A DNA stretch of 64,000 bases from the NCBI GenBank assembly GCA_019096195.1, contig JAGTXK010000136.1, positions 456,855-520,854 of the forward strand, given 5' to 3'. A model generated the notes under the pieces. That model worked only from the letters and a program-made list of their open reading frames with translations, was not told the DNA's origin and searched no databases. The DNA comes from Boletus sp. NGJ (taxonomy: Eukaryota; Basidiomycota; Agaricomycetes; Boletales; Boletaceae). The position numbers and the translations under genes are program-made. The number at the start of each line of letters is the position of its first letter. Positions within the stretch are counted from its first letter, which is position 1. Shown piece after piece: positions 1 to 11,150 of this stretch.

Positions 1-126
1 CCTAAGGCACCAAACAGGCACCAAACACTAGGTGTTCAGTGTTTCTACACCAATCACTTATTGTGTAATGTGTTGTATAATGATGTGCACGATCTCCCAT
101 AGCTATCTATGTTACATCCAAACCAC

Positions 127-1705
127 TTATGTGTTCAATGTGTCTCTCAGGTTACATTCCGGGCCTCTGTCCCACCATTCTCCCTTGACAAGTTCTTCCC
201 TAGCATCCATTACACCAATAATCTTTTTCAGTCTTTTTGTGATCCTTTCAGCTGCCTTACATTGCCCTTCAATTTCCTTCATCAATACATTGCTCTTGTT
301 TACTGACGGTGTGTGAGTGTCCTCCTTGTCACTAACATACATGTGTGACATCTTGCTGAAAGTGATCAGTGCAAGCAACAGCCTTCAGTAGAATGTCCTT
401 GGTATTCATTTTTCAGCATTAGGACCATATGTGAAAATATATTTCCCACTCACTTGAGGCATTCTGCATGATTATGGGTAGTTCTGTAGCCATCCATGTG
501 ATGTACCTATGGAGGGACAGATGAATGGCGTTCATGGCCATCCTTCCATCCTCATAGTTCCCTTTCAGCATCTTAGAGCTGTCATACTGGAGTGCAAGCT
601 TGGTGAGGTGGAGGGTTGAGTAGGAGAGGAAATGTCCCCCTGACGTCAGACCATCCTGTGGTGTATACACTATGTGGTTGGTGCATGGGGGTTGGATGCT
701 TTGTATACAGCACCCTTAAGATCAGATAAATGAAGTCTAGACATGACTGGGATACATACAGTGTATCATCTGGAGAGAGAAGGAGGGTCCCTATGGGAAC
801 TTCAGGTGACCCTGCAACCGATGTCCCAGTAAATAGGGAGTCCCACTTGGAGAATATCTGTTTCATCCCTTTCTTACTCTTCACCGGCATGTCAATGTAT
901 GCCCATATCTTTGTTTCAGATCGGATGGTCACGTATGTATAATTTCCTGATGGATCATGGTGGGGGTAAGTCAGAAACCCACCATGTGTCATGATGTCCC
1001 ATCCATGGACCCTCTCCATGTTGCTCAAGATGAACTGAACGTCATAGTACTGCTTATTCTTGTTTTTCTCTGTTTTCGCAATGTGAAGCTTGTTCATAAT
1101 TGCAGATTGGGTGTTCACATTGTCCGATATTGGTCTGAATAGGGAATAAGCTGCATGGTGTCCCTTTCCAAGAGACTGATCTGTCTCATCTGATGAATAT
1201 TGGCACATTTGGCTGGTAGTTGGGCAGGTCGAGGAGATTCAGGCATTCATTCCTGTCATCCACCAGCTGTATGAATTTTGGAGTGTCATCTCACGATAGA
1301 TATGTGGCTCATCATTGTCTCCTTCAATGTCTGCATTTTGTTCCATTGTGCATAGACATGCATCTGATATTGATATCACATCATTGGTTTCGTTCCCGAT
1401 GGGATGGTAAAGTACATACCTTGAACTATGACTTGTTGAAATGCCATTGAACAAAAGAGCTTGATGTTGTCTATCATAAATTCTAGGGTGGGGGTTGGAG
1501 CTCACCCTCCCACCAACACTTCACAACCTTGGGAGATGGCATTCTCTATTCTCCTAATCAGGGTGTGGAGTGAACGGGTGTCCTTGTCCTTGTATTTCAG
1601 TTCCACAACCATGGGCCTATTTGGGCTGTATGAGTAGTCATGTGCCCAAGGAGCTTTGGCCATGTTCTCAACCATCTGATGGTCCTGGGGGAAGATATGC
1701 ATCAA
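127..1705 (-). pseudogene. JmjC-domain protein, decayed
   Basis: Minus-strand pieces read in order from 1705 down to 419 as a JmjC-type protein of the kind found in many copies in Agaricomycetes. The clearest stretch (582-1208) has HGWDIMTHGGFLTYPHHDPS, with the HxD iron-ligand pair typical of JmjC dioxygenases, then TIRSETKIWAY. A break near 670-760 (intron or frameshift) is followed by VYTPQDGLTSGGHFLSYSTL and HLTK (419-670), the usual end of the JmjC fold in this family. The 1502-1705 part (RRIENAISQGCEVLVGG) fits the region before the domain. A charged 83-codon frame at 127-378 may be the C-terminal tail. Stops and frame changes between pieces mean no intact protein. Family members are presumed 2-oxoglutarate/Fe(II) oxygenases; the substrate is unknown. 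Confidence 0.6.
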
Positions 1706-3176
1706 TATTCCCTTTGAACATCATTTTCTGGAATCTAACTTACTATATCACTGAACCATGGTACATGGGTAGTGACTCCAATGTGTGGCCAATCCAATGC
1801 CGCAGTTCCTGGTGGACACTTCATGCCTGCAAGTAGGGATTGCATGATCAGCATGGCTTATGTGTCTTTAGTGAACGTGGTAGGTGTGATAGATGAACAC
1901 ATAGCTCACTCTTCCGATGTTTCAGCCCTGGTTCGTTATTAGGCTTGCCAACTGTCAGACTTGCTCTTTCCACACATGTAGAAAGCTATTCCTTGCATTT
2001 TCCTTTGTTTATAGTCATACACCCCTGTGCGACAATCATTGAATGGTAGCATGATGCAAATGTCAGAGCCTACCTACCTCCAATGGCTTATTATCATTTC
2101 CCTTGCGCTTGTACGTGGTTGTCCTTTCCTTCTTTGTGTCACTGTCTGATCTCTCTCCCTGGACCGACCATGTGATTTGAGTCTTTGGCAATGTCACCTG
2201 TATCACAACATGGTAAACATCCTCCAGCATAATCTGTAGACAGTACTCACAGATTTCTGTTTCTGTGATAGACCAGTGTTGGATGTGATGGCAGTTGAGG
2301 ATGCTGTCTTTAGCACATATGACAACATCGTCATAATCAAGTGCAAAGGGGACATCTAGGAATTACTCACCAGTTTCATCAATGTATCCATTTTCAAAAC
2401 ATCTTTCAGTTTCTCATGCAGCATCTGGAGCAGGTTGTCAGAAGTTTCCACATCAAGTTCTGTTCTTGTGGACTGGACACTGTTCACATGTTCCTCCAAT
2501 GTGCCAACCAATTGCATGCCTTTGGTGGTACACGGTGCGAAGTACAGTGTCTCTCCAAAGATATCCACTTTCATTAGTTGTTCTGACGTCCATGTTGCCT
2601 AGCCTCCTGCTTGATATATCCAGATGGTATCCCTACCTATATGAATTGATGGGTCGTTGAATATGTCACTGGCCAAGTCTGGTGGATCTGCCTCCATGTC
2701 GATGGTTACCACAAGGGCTACTAGAAAGGTCATGGATGGTGTCAGATGTAGGGTGGCAACATGAGCACTAGTCATGACTACTCAAATTCGGGTGGCTGAG
2801 AGACAAAGGTGGTTGTGGTTGTGGTTGTGGTGGGGAGTGGAGGAGTGGGTGTGTGGTAGAAGCAATGCACATGCCACATGTTTTAATGATTGTGGCATGT
2901 CACAATTATGGGAAAACATCAACAGGCATCTATGTTTCATTTATACACCATGAGTTCTATTATGCTGAACGGGTGTTGTTTGGTGTCTTAGAACCCTTGG
3001 CCCATGTTGCACATGTTTGTGTGAAATATGTAGAACATCCGATAATATTGAACTACCAGTTTGGCATTGTTCAGTGTCGTTAAACATGGGGCCTAGTCAT
3101 GCTTGTAATACTGTTTACCTCTCATATATGTTCCACATCTCATGATACAGTCATCACACCTTCCATGCATACTATT
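1706..3176. other. No clear gene; degenerate minus-strand frames
   Basis: No recognisable domain. A 72-codon minus-strand frame at 2356-2574 has coding-like composition (LLQMLHEKLKDVLKMDTLM) and may be an upstream exon of the JmjC relic or a downstream part of the next one. A short GTGGTT repeat lies at 2808-2835. Confidence 0.4.
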
Positions 3177-5219
3177 CTACACTATGTAGGAGTTATGTAT
3201 GTCCATTAACCACTGTTTGAACACCATTGTGAACATGTCCACTAATGTTCCCATCATCTTGTTATGGAACCTGAGCCATATGCTGGTATTCAGGGAATGT
3301 TCCACCTCATTCATGAAGTAAGCAGGTGGCTCCTTTCCAGATGGATCTATTTGTAGTCCAACATCTATCCTGCAAAAGATCAATATAGAGGTCTTTGCAC
3401 CACTGTCCTTGGCTTTGCATAGAACAAGCTCCTTCCAAGTATTTTGCATGAATGTGACAAACTTGGATCTTGCTTGAGAGCATATGGGAGCAGCACCAGA
3501 TTGGGGGTTCACAATGGCCTGCCGTAGCTCAATCATTCATAAATGCTTTGGCTCTTTTTCCACAAGTTCCCTGAATCATATGATTAATCATCTTCTTATA
3601 ACACTGGAAGTATAATCCACATACCATATCTAGTCCAAGGTGAGAAACACATCAGCTACACGACCTTTCCAATCACCTTTCTAGTCCTTCTCTGCTGTCT
3701 TGTGAGTGTGCATCACAGTGATAATATTTCCCCCAATGATAAAAACTCTCCACTCTCCAATTTGATTGAGGCTCTGGATGTACTCCTGTGCCATCCAGAA
3801 CATGTCAGTTCCGCTTTGCTCATTTAGGTACTCCCACATGTGGAGCTCTTGAGGCACTGTTGGTAGTATGACGTGAGCTCCACATTCACTGTGACTATGC
3901 TTGAGAACTGCATGATCTGGAATGACCTGTCCAGGTTTCAAATGAATAGTATGTGGTGCAAACAATTCATTTAACCTTGCAATAATCTATAGGTGTTCTG
4001 TCATATGCCATTTTGTCACGGCCTGACATGCATGCCTTATCGGAGGCCAGAAGAATGTTTGGCAGGCGAGTTGATTGACATTCACCTCGTACCTCTGAAG
4101 GTTTTCTACATCTAATTTATATGGATTTATGTCTCCACTGTGGATCCATGTGAGTTTGATGCTTAGTGCCGGATCTGGATTATGAAATGAACATACACAT
4201 GATGTACTGCATAGTCGACGGTGGCCAGATGGTTCCAACCATCTATGTGGCTGGCAGGATCCAGGACTATGGCCTTGAAGTTGTCCCATGTCTGGAATAG
4301 AATGTTGAAGGCATTCCTGTTTTTGTACAAGTGCATCTGGAGAATTATCCAAACCTAAGATTTGTTCATGTCAATCCATGAAGGAATGACTATAAGGAAC
4401 AGATTGGTTCACTTGCCCATTCTGTTACCAACACCTTAACCTTGTTCAACATTGTACCGGTCTTGTAGATCTGTCCAGTCAGGTGTTTGATAGACTCATA
4501 CTGCACATGGGTTATGTCCCTTGGAGTCCAGCCTAGATTGTTAATGGCCTCCTTCCTTTTCATCTCACACCTCAGATCTGGAATGTAGAGGATGGTGTAT
4601 TTTTGATTCGCTAAGGGCACCACTGGATACCAATTGTCATTGCATGGAATTGAACAACCTCTTGACAATTGCCTGTCTGGCGTAGTGCACCACTGGTCTG
4701 GAAGTGCGAAGGACAATGTCAATCCAGATGCCAAACTGTTGTGAGAAAGCAGATATGGTGGTACGGTAAATGCTGACCCAACTGGGCCCATGCTGGAGTA
4801 CCTGCTCTCCAAGTTGCCACATGGTTCTGAGTCCACCTTCATGTCATCTACAAACTGTTCATTTTCATTTTCGCCTTCATTATCCTCCTCATCCAAGCAA
4901 TCTTGTTGTAAATTCAAGCCACCCTTGTCACTCACTATCTCCATGTTCTCATAATCTGAGCTGTATTGGTCACTGGTGATTAGTTTTCTGGATGTCTAGA
5001 GATGAACTAAAATAACCTGCAAGAAATCTTCTCTTGAAGACCTCCTGAATTCGACTCAAGTCCCAGGCACTTTAGTTCAATGACTGCCTTTCTTGTGGGA
5101 AGGTGCTTGAGGATCTCTTCTCTTGTTGGATGGTGTATCTTTTGTGACCAAGATGTGCCTTTAACAAATGCAGACGATCCAGAACAATCTAGTGAGCATC
5201 TGGAGTGTGCTACATGCAA
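3177..5219 (-). pseudogene. Agaricomycete repeat-associated family (GEWRVF motif), decayed
   Basis: Several minus-strand open pieces line up N to C from 5219 to 3177 and resemble an unnamed protein family that is abundant in Agaricomycete genomes. Diagnostic blocks are HSECGAHVILP and MAQEYIQSLNQIGEWRVFII (3681-3965), followed by ILIFCRIDVGLQIDPSG, YFMNEVEHSLNTSIWLR and a GTLVDMFTMVFKQWL tail (3177-3536). The N-terminal part (4390-4944) is acidic, then has NLGWTPRDITHVQYESIKHL. The GEWRVF..GG block vaguely recalls ATP-grasp folds, but no function is established and I do not assign one. The pieces are separated by stops and frame shifts, so this is a fossil gene copy. Confidence 0.5.
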
Positions 5220-5640
5220 TGCAGAATGGCGAGGGCATGCACCTCCCTCACGAAGCCATAATGGAGTATCTCACTGCATTGCACAGCTGCAAGTATGTAT
5301 ACATACCTCATAACCTACCAGCGAGCAGTGTCTAGAAGCATACTTCAAATGCATTGGTATATTGCTAATATATGGCAAGGGTGTGGTTTTGCAACTGGAT
5401 TCAAGATGTGGCACTGTCATTATATGGATATAAATATCATTTCATGATGTAATGAATGCGGTCCACAAGGCGAATGAACCCTAAACCACCAACTTCTTAT
5501 TCACATACAACCACACTCCTACTTGCACAATGGCAACAATGTACTTTCCCCAGACCATTCCAAATAATATGTACACAAATGAACTAATTCTGAAACATTG
5601 TGTGATCCATGACCATGCCAATTCCCGTTCGAACTCTCTG
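5220..5640. other. No gene seen
   Basis: AT-rich, CpG-poor sequence with only short chance frames on both strands. Confidence 0.4.
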
Positions 5641-6220
5641 TTGACACGTTGATTGTGGCATCAATCCCTCTCTACTATATCAACCATATAAAATGGTTCA
5701 TCTGGAAGGAAGATTGCCTCCACATCGTGTTGCACTTATATAACAAGATCAACATCCCCTGGCACTTACACAAGAACCTGAAGATGTTTCTATGATATAT
5801 GGACGAAGTTTTAAAGTGGTTTCTGGCAGAGCTCTTCAAGGAGTTGAATGAAAACAACACGTCTCACAGCGATACCTTTGATAGCTATTTGAGGATCAAG
5901 TACTGGGTAGGACACCATGAGCCAGAGAATGTGCGGGATTACTGACGTTCCAATGATCTAAACATCGATTGAATCAACGTCGATGAGTTAGGTATGTCGT
6001 CATCACTTTCTCCTATTCACTAACATTGAATGCCATACAGATTGGGCAGACTAGAGGCACACCTGGGACCTATTTGGTTGGGGGTTCACACCAAGTATGT
6101 GCTATCAGAGACTGCCTGGATGACGAAAACCACAAGCATGTTGTTGATTAAAATGAAGAAATTCTATGACCCTCCCTTCCACATCGACAAATCATGTGAG
6201 TGTTTCGTCAACTTGTGATA
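5641..6220 (+). pseudogene. Unclassified decayed coding relic
   Basis: One plus-strand frame from about 5690 to 5943 reads coding-like sequence with a single internal stop (KWFIWKEDCLHIVLHLYNK, then DEVLKWFLAELFKELNENN and KYWVGHHEPENVRDY). A second short frame follows at 6030-6218 (LEAHLGPIWLGVHTKYVLSE). Tryptophan- and histidine-rich content and long near-open stretches favour a former gene over chance. I do not recognise the family. It may be part of a repeat-associated gene transcribed away from the minus-strand relics at 3.2-5.2 kb. Confidence 0.35.
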
Positions 6221-6523
6221 ATGTGAGACTCACTGTAACATAGTTGGCTATTCATTTCATGAGCATGAGGAGGATCCCAACAATGACAGCAACAGTGCTA
6301 GTGATGGAATGTAGGAGCATGAGTGGGTTGGACTTGGGGGTGATAACATGGATGTTGACAAAAGCCACAGCATGGAAAGTGGAGATGGGGTTATTTCTGA
6401 AGATGACAAGGATGCAGAGGGTGAGGAGGTGAAAGAAGACAAAATCATGATGAGGAAGAAGAAGGCCAAGGGGAAAGTGAAAGCAAAGGAGATGCATAAT
6501 GAGAATGAATGCAGTGGTGGACA

Positions 6524-6611
6524 GAGAAGGGGGAGGGGGAGGGGAAAGGGGAGGGGAAAGGGAAAGGGAAAGGGAAAGGAGAAGGAGGAGAAGGAGGAGA
6601 AGGAGGAAGGC
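6524..6611 (+). repeat. 88-nt uninterrupted purine run
   Basis: Every base from 6524 to 6611 on the plus strand is A or G, mostly in GGGGA, GGGAAA and GGAGAA units. G4 clusters such as GGGGAGGGGAAAGGGGAGGG could form a quadruplex or triplex. The frame across it would encode a Lys/Glu/Gly-rich low-complexity tail, which I do not regard as a real protein. Confidence 0.8.
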
Positions 6612-6649
6612 AAGGCACCCTAGCTTGGCTGAAGTGTAGCCCTCATACA

Positions 6650-7148
6650 ATATCCTTGGACTAAATCTCCCCTATGTCAATGTTCCATAAACATGTATAC
6701 ATATTGTTCACATTTCTATAGAATCAGTTTCAACATGCTTTGGAAATCTGAATCAAGGGCATGACTATGTACCAACTGTTCTGTGATACTGAACAACTAT
6801 GGTTCGGTGTTGTTCAGTGTCATAGGACATCTACCACACTATGTATTAATATGTAGCATTCATGTACAGACATGTGCTGTGTGTGTAGTGCATCCCACAC
6901 CATCAAACAGGTGGAAATTGGATAGTTCGGTGCTGTCCCAAATAGGAGTCAATTGTGGCAGTGTGTACTGCCATATTTGGTGGCTGTTGCGCATGTGGCA
7001 TAAATGACACGTCACAGCACACCACTTAACCCACAACCCATGAATATCCATTCATCCCCAGTACCCCTAACCCTTACAACTTTGCATTCATTATCATGTC
7101 TGATTACTACTGGCAACACACAGCAGTAACTCCTATCCACATTGACTA
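6650..7148. other. No gene seen
   Basis: AT-rich spacer up to the TA target of the first Tc1-like element. Nothing recognisable on either strand. Confidence 0.4.
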
Positions 7149-7469
7149 TACAGTGGCTCAAAAAACTGTCCGCATGTTTGGTCATTTTTCACTAAACGCG
7201 TTATTCCCCAATAACCCCTAACCCTTACCCTACCATATAGGTGTATGAAATGAAGCACTGACCCTTGGCTTTCTATCCATCAAGGTTGTAAGACATATGA
7301 ATAAGAATTGATGAACTGGCAGCCATTTCAAAACAATGACTCATTCGGACAGTTTTTTGACTCTAAGTTTTGATTACATATATTGGACCCTAGCATGCTG
7401 GAATATGATTACATACATTTGGTAAGGCTTCTATTATGTCACCATTATGTAACTGAGTGTCAGACAACA

Positions 7470-7477
7470 TATATAAA
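7470..7477 (+). promoter_or_regulatory. TATA box of the A1 transposase
   Basis: TATATAAA lies 43 bp upstream of the transposase ATG at 7513. The same box at the same distance occurs in copies A2, A3 and A4. Confidence 0.55.
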
Positions 7478-7512
7478 CCCCTTCATTCCATGTTTATTTT
7501 CCCACCATCACC

Positions 7513-8530
7513 ATGAAACCCATTTCCATCTCTCAAAAAAACAATATCATCTCTCTCTCCTCTCATGGGCTTTCCTCTAGGAAAATCTCTGCACAAACTG
7601 GCCTAGGGAAGTCTACAGTATGCCAAGTGCTTCAGGAACTCCAGCCAGAGAAGACCAGGCTTCTTGGTGGCTGCCCTTCCAAGCTTACCTCTACCAACAA
7701 AAGAGCTACTGTCCAGCAAATTATTACTGGCAAGGCCAGGAATGCTGTTCATGCTGCCCAATACATCAATACCATTATTGATACCCCTGTCTGTCCTCAG
7801 ACTGTTAGAAATACTCTCAAGGAAGCCTCCTTAAAGGCTGTGGTAAAGAAGAAAAAGCCACTGCTTTCTAGTGGTCACAAGAAAAGAAGATTAGCCTTTG
7901 CTCTCAAGTACCAGCATTGGACTGTGGAGGACTGGAAGAGAGTTATATGGTCAGATGAGACCAAGATCAATAGGATTGGGTCAGATGGGCAAGAGTATGT
8001 GTGGAAAAAGAATGGAGAGGGGCTAATTGCTAGAGAGGTCCAAGGCACAGTCAAGTTTGGAGGAGGTTCACTGATGGTATGGGGCTGCATAGGGTGGAAT
8101 GGAGTGGGGATTTTGAGTGAGGTGGAGGGGAGAATGGATGCTGAACAGTATGTGGCCATATTGGAGCAGGGGTTGCTGCAAAGCATGGAGGAGTCTGGAA
8201 TTCCAGAAGATGACATTATCTTTCAACAAGATAATGATCCCAAGCATACCTCTAAAAGAGCCCAAAGATGGCTTGAAGAGCAAGGAATCAAGCTTCTGGA
8301 CTGGCCTGCACAATCTCCAGACCTTAATCCCATTGAACATACTTGCAATCACCTCAAGAGATGCCTCTCAGGTTATGAAAATGCTCCTACAGGTGCTTCA
8401 TCAATTGTGGGAAAGAGTAGTGGAGCAGTGGGGAAAGATTGATGAGGAACAGTGTCAGAAATGGATAGAAAGTATGCCTAGAAGGATTGAAGCAGTTATC
8501 AAGGCCAAAGGAGCTCATACCAAGTACTAG
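7513..8530 (+). pseudogene. DD34E Tc1-like transposase (A1), one frameshift
   Basis: Cut-and-paste transposase gene with an N-terminal paired helix-turn-helix region (LSSRKISAQTGLGKSTV), a basic linker (VVKKKKPLL) and a DDE catalytic core: Asp in VIWSDETKINRIG, Asp in FQQDNDPKHTSKRA and Glu in SPDLNPIEH, with 34 residues between the last two. The frame is open from the ATG at 7513 for 309 codons. One extra base near 8395, relative to copies A2 and A3, then shifts the last 45 or so codons, which continue in another frame to the stop at 8530. The conserved Trp after IEHT is Cys here. All catalytic residues remain, so this is the least damaged family A copy in the window. Confidence 0.9.
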
Positions 8531-8763
8531 ATACCTAGATAAATTTAGAGTCAAAAAACTGTCTCGAATGAGTCATTGTTTTGAAATGGCTGCCAGTTCA
8601 TCCATTCTTATTCATATGTCTTATAACCTTGATGGATAGAAAGCCAAGGGTCAGTGCTTCATTTCATACACCTATATGTTAGGGTAAGGGTTAGGGGTTA
8701 TTGGGGAATAACGCATTTAGTGAAAAATGACCAAACATGCGGACAGTTTTTTGAGCCACTGTA

Positions 8764-9896
8764 ACAGAAGTGACCTTCTTCTGGTCTGCAATGGCATTGA
8801 GAATCTCTTCAGCCCTCACCAGTGCTACCTCCTAGTCTCTCATGTTGGTTGAGTCTATCAGCTCCAGTTTGTACCTCTTGACATATTTCACCAAATTGCC
8901 ACAAGCCTAATGCTGGATTTAGTTGACAATAGTTTATCTGTTGATGTGGATGTTGAATTGGGCCTCGTTGGCCAATTGGTACAGGTGAACAAAGTAGTCC
9001 TTGACTGTGTTCTTCCCTTGGTGGAGCAAGAAGAGTTTCTGCTCAGTGATTCAGATGAGTCTGGCTGGTTGAAAAGTCTTCTTCAATTTCTCTTTGAAAA
9101 AGGGAAAGTGCATGAAGGCATAGGTGTTGCCTTCAGAGAGTCAGTCAGAAAAGTGGCCAGCCATGTTGTTGCCATGTATGTACGATAGGGCAATCAGGAT
9201 TTTTTGTTGGTCTGTTGGCTCTGTTTTAAAGCTGCTGAGGTAGAGGGTCACAGTCCTCCACCATTGGACAAACTTTTCTTTATCGCCGTTGTAGTGTTCC
9301 GACTTGGTGGCTAGACTTTTCCTGATTTGGGGGAAAATGGAAGGGAATCCATGCATGGGCGCCCTTGGAACCCCAGGTGTACTCAGCTGGGATGGGGTTT
9401 GCAGCAGTGGATGGCCCAGTAGTGGGCCTCATGGGGTGTGTGTGTGAGACAGGATGTTGATTTGGATTCCTCTAGGTGATTGCTGCAGAGCTTGGTTGAA
9501 CAGGGGGTTGATTGATGGTGGTGTGCCAGCTACTCCAGGGTCTAGGGTGAACTGCTGGTACCAGATGTTGTAATTGAGGATGCTCTGCTCGAGCATCTCT
9601 GGTTGTTGTTGTAGAGGGGCAGTGTGGACCAGGGTTGGTTGCCCTAGTTGCACTGTGGGCAGCCCTTGGGCTGCTGCTTGGCATGTGAGATCCATGAAGC
9701 ACCCAGTTGCAATGTGAGTTGTCAAGGCAAGGCAGCTGTATGGGCTAGGGATTGTGGTCATTTCAGAGACTGGCAATTCTGAAAAGTCAGGAAATGGTTC
9801 AGTAATGTTGAGTCATTGTCAGATAGGTCACGAGGATGGTGTGGACAATAAGGGTATACTCCAGATGGGCCCAGACATATTGGTGGTGGAAGACAT
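8764..9896 (-). pseudogene. Ty3/gypsy gag, decayed
   Basis: Minus-strand frames from an ATG at 9896 down to the A1 element read as a retrotransposon capsid (gag) protein: a variable N-terminus, then SEHYNGDKEKFVQWWRTVTL followed by LIALSYIHGNNMAGHF (9141-9356), then KLKKTFQPA, KNTVKDYFVHLYQLANEAQF and RAEEILNAIADQKK toward 8764. This is the usual order in fungal gypsy gag. Several stops and frame changes interrupt it. It lies just downstream, on the same strand, of the LTR at 10064-10949, so the two are probably parts of one element. The matching pol is absent from lower coordinates. Confidence 0.65.
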
Positions 9897-10063
9897 TGTA
9901 GGTGCATGGGCCTTCAGAAGGCAGCTTTAAAAGAGATAATGGTGGGAAAGACCACACACTGTTAGGTTGGGGGAGAGTTGGGCGAGGAACCGGAGTATGA
10001 CTTCCTTACTATGGGAAGGTGTTACACAGAGGAAAGTTGAGGTAAATCTCCTTATCATAACTG
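9897..10063 (-). other. Leader between gypsy LTR and gag
   Basis: Untranslated leader expected between a 5' LTR and gag on the minus strand. I cannot assign a primer-binding tRNA with confidence. Confidence 0.35.
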
Positions 10064-10949
10064 TGTGACATTATAGGTGATCACATGAATCTGGGTTCAC
10101 TAGCATAGAACCAATGTATGGACAGCTAGCTCTCAGCTAACGAAGATCCCTAATGCACTATGGGGAATAGCAATGTTATTCTTGTTTAGATGGTGGACAA
10201 CCATATATAACAGCATTTGATGAGTGTGTTACTTGGGTGTTTCATGTATGTACACCAGTGGGTTCCTCTGAGTCTGAGGTCTGGCAAGAGGTGAATGGCA
10301 GTGGAGAGCCCATGCATTCGGAAGTGATGGTCAGGAGGATGTTAATAATGGTGACAATAGTCCCTTCTCTTTGTTCCAAGTTGTGACCTGTGTCTGCGTG
10401 GCAACCTCCCAAAGGCTGGATTTATGCTTTATGCTAAGCACAACTAGTGGGGTGCTTCACACCAACCACATATCACAACTGTTGCTTGGAATGGAAATTG
10501 GGGGTTCAAATTAAAAAGGGAGTGGTACTAGCCAGCAAAAAGTTTGCATGCACTAAGCAAAGACAATAATAGAGGGGTAGAAAAGGCCAAAGGTGAAGTG
10601 ACTGGGGTCAAGGAATAGTTTTGGAATTTGAAAAGAAAAAGCCTTAATATCTTAAAAGTCACAAAATGCAATGTTCAAGAGAAAGAAAAGGAATTCCAAA
10701 ACTACCAAATATAGGTGATAGTATGCTACTTTATATACTCATGAGGTATGTGCGCAGACCATGGTTCAGGGCTGGCATGGAATGTACTAGAATGATTAGA
10801 TAATGTTCTGGAGTGTTCTATGACATGGTGGTAATGTAGGATGACACCGTGGTTCTAGACTTAGAGTCTAGGTATATGTTAACTATGTAAGCATTTGTGG
10901 GATCACTAGATACTTGCTAACTACTTAAATAACATGAGAAATTGTCACA
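10064..10949 (-). repeat. Probable 5' LTR of a gypsy element
   Basis: The 886-bp segment is bounded by a 7-bp inverted pair, TGTGACA at 10064 and TGTCACA at 10943, the TG...CA pattern of LTRs. On the minus strand a TATA-like box (TATATAAAG, near 10735) sits inside, and a gag frame begins 170 bp downstream. The box region resembles the same part of the gypsy-2 LTR at 53885-54362. The flanking 5-mers do not match, as expected if one side is internal element sequence. Confidence 0.55.
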
Positions 10950-11150
10950 GTTGTTTTAATTAAACACCTGAAGTCTTTCATTCATGACACTAGAATGATT
11001 GAAGTTTCTTGGGACCTTGTTTAGGGTCTCCACACAATGTTGTCTGACAACACTTACTGGATTTTGTGTGACCTACAACACACCCCTAGATTCAGAAAAG
11101 CGTCACCCCATCTACCAAAAAGAAACTCCCTTGAAATCCCCATGCAACTA
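10950..11150. other. No gene seen
   Basis: Short spacer between the LTR and the first recognisable part of the next gypsy pol. Confidence 0.3.

Larger units (their letters stand above)
7151..8761 (+). mobile_element. Tc1-like transposon, family A, copy A1
   Basis: A 1611-bp element begins CAGTGGCTCAAAAAACTGTC and ends with its reverse complement, flanked by TA at 7149-7150 and 8762-8763, the Tc1/mariner target duplication. The terminal inverted repeats are about 216 bp (7151-7366 and 8545-8761). Each starts with the motif CTCAAAAAACTGTCCG and ends with an inverted copy of it, so each repeat could fold on itself. A telomere-like run of CCCTAA/CCCTTA units sits inside. One transposase gene fills the centre. 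The element lies next to a decayed gypsy gag. Confidence 0.93.

Noticed and set aside
6348-6623. 91-codon Lys/Glu-rich frame over the purine tract, and Ser/Leu/Pro-rich frames opposite it
   Set aside because: Composition is explained entirely by the low-complexity GA tract; there is no conserved motif and the opposite frames are mirror artefacts.
8670-8700. Interstitial telomere marking a chromosome fusion
   Set aside because: The telomere-like hexamers are part of the Tc1-like terminal repeat and recur in every copy.
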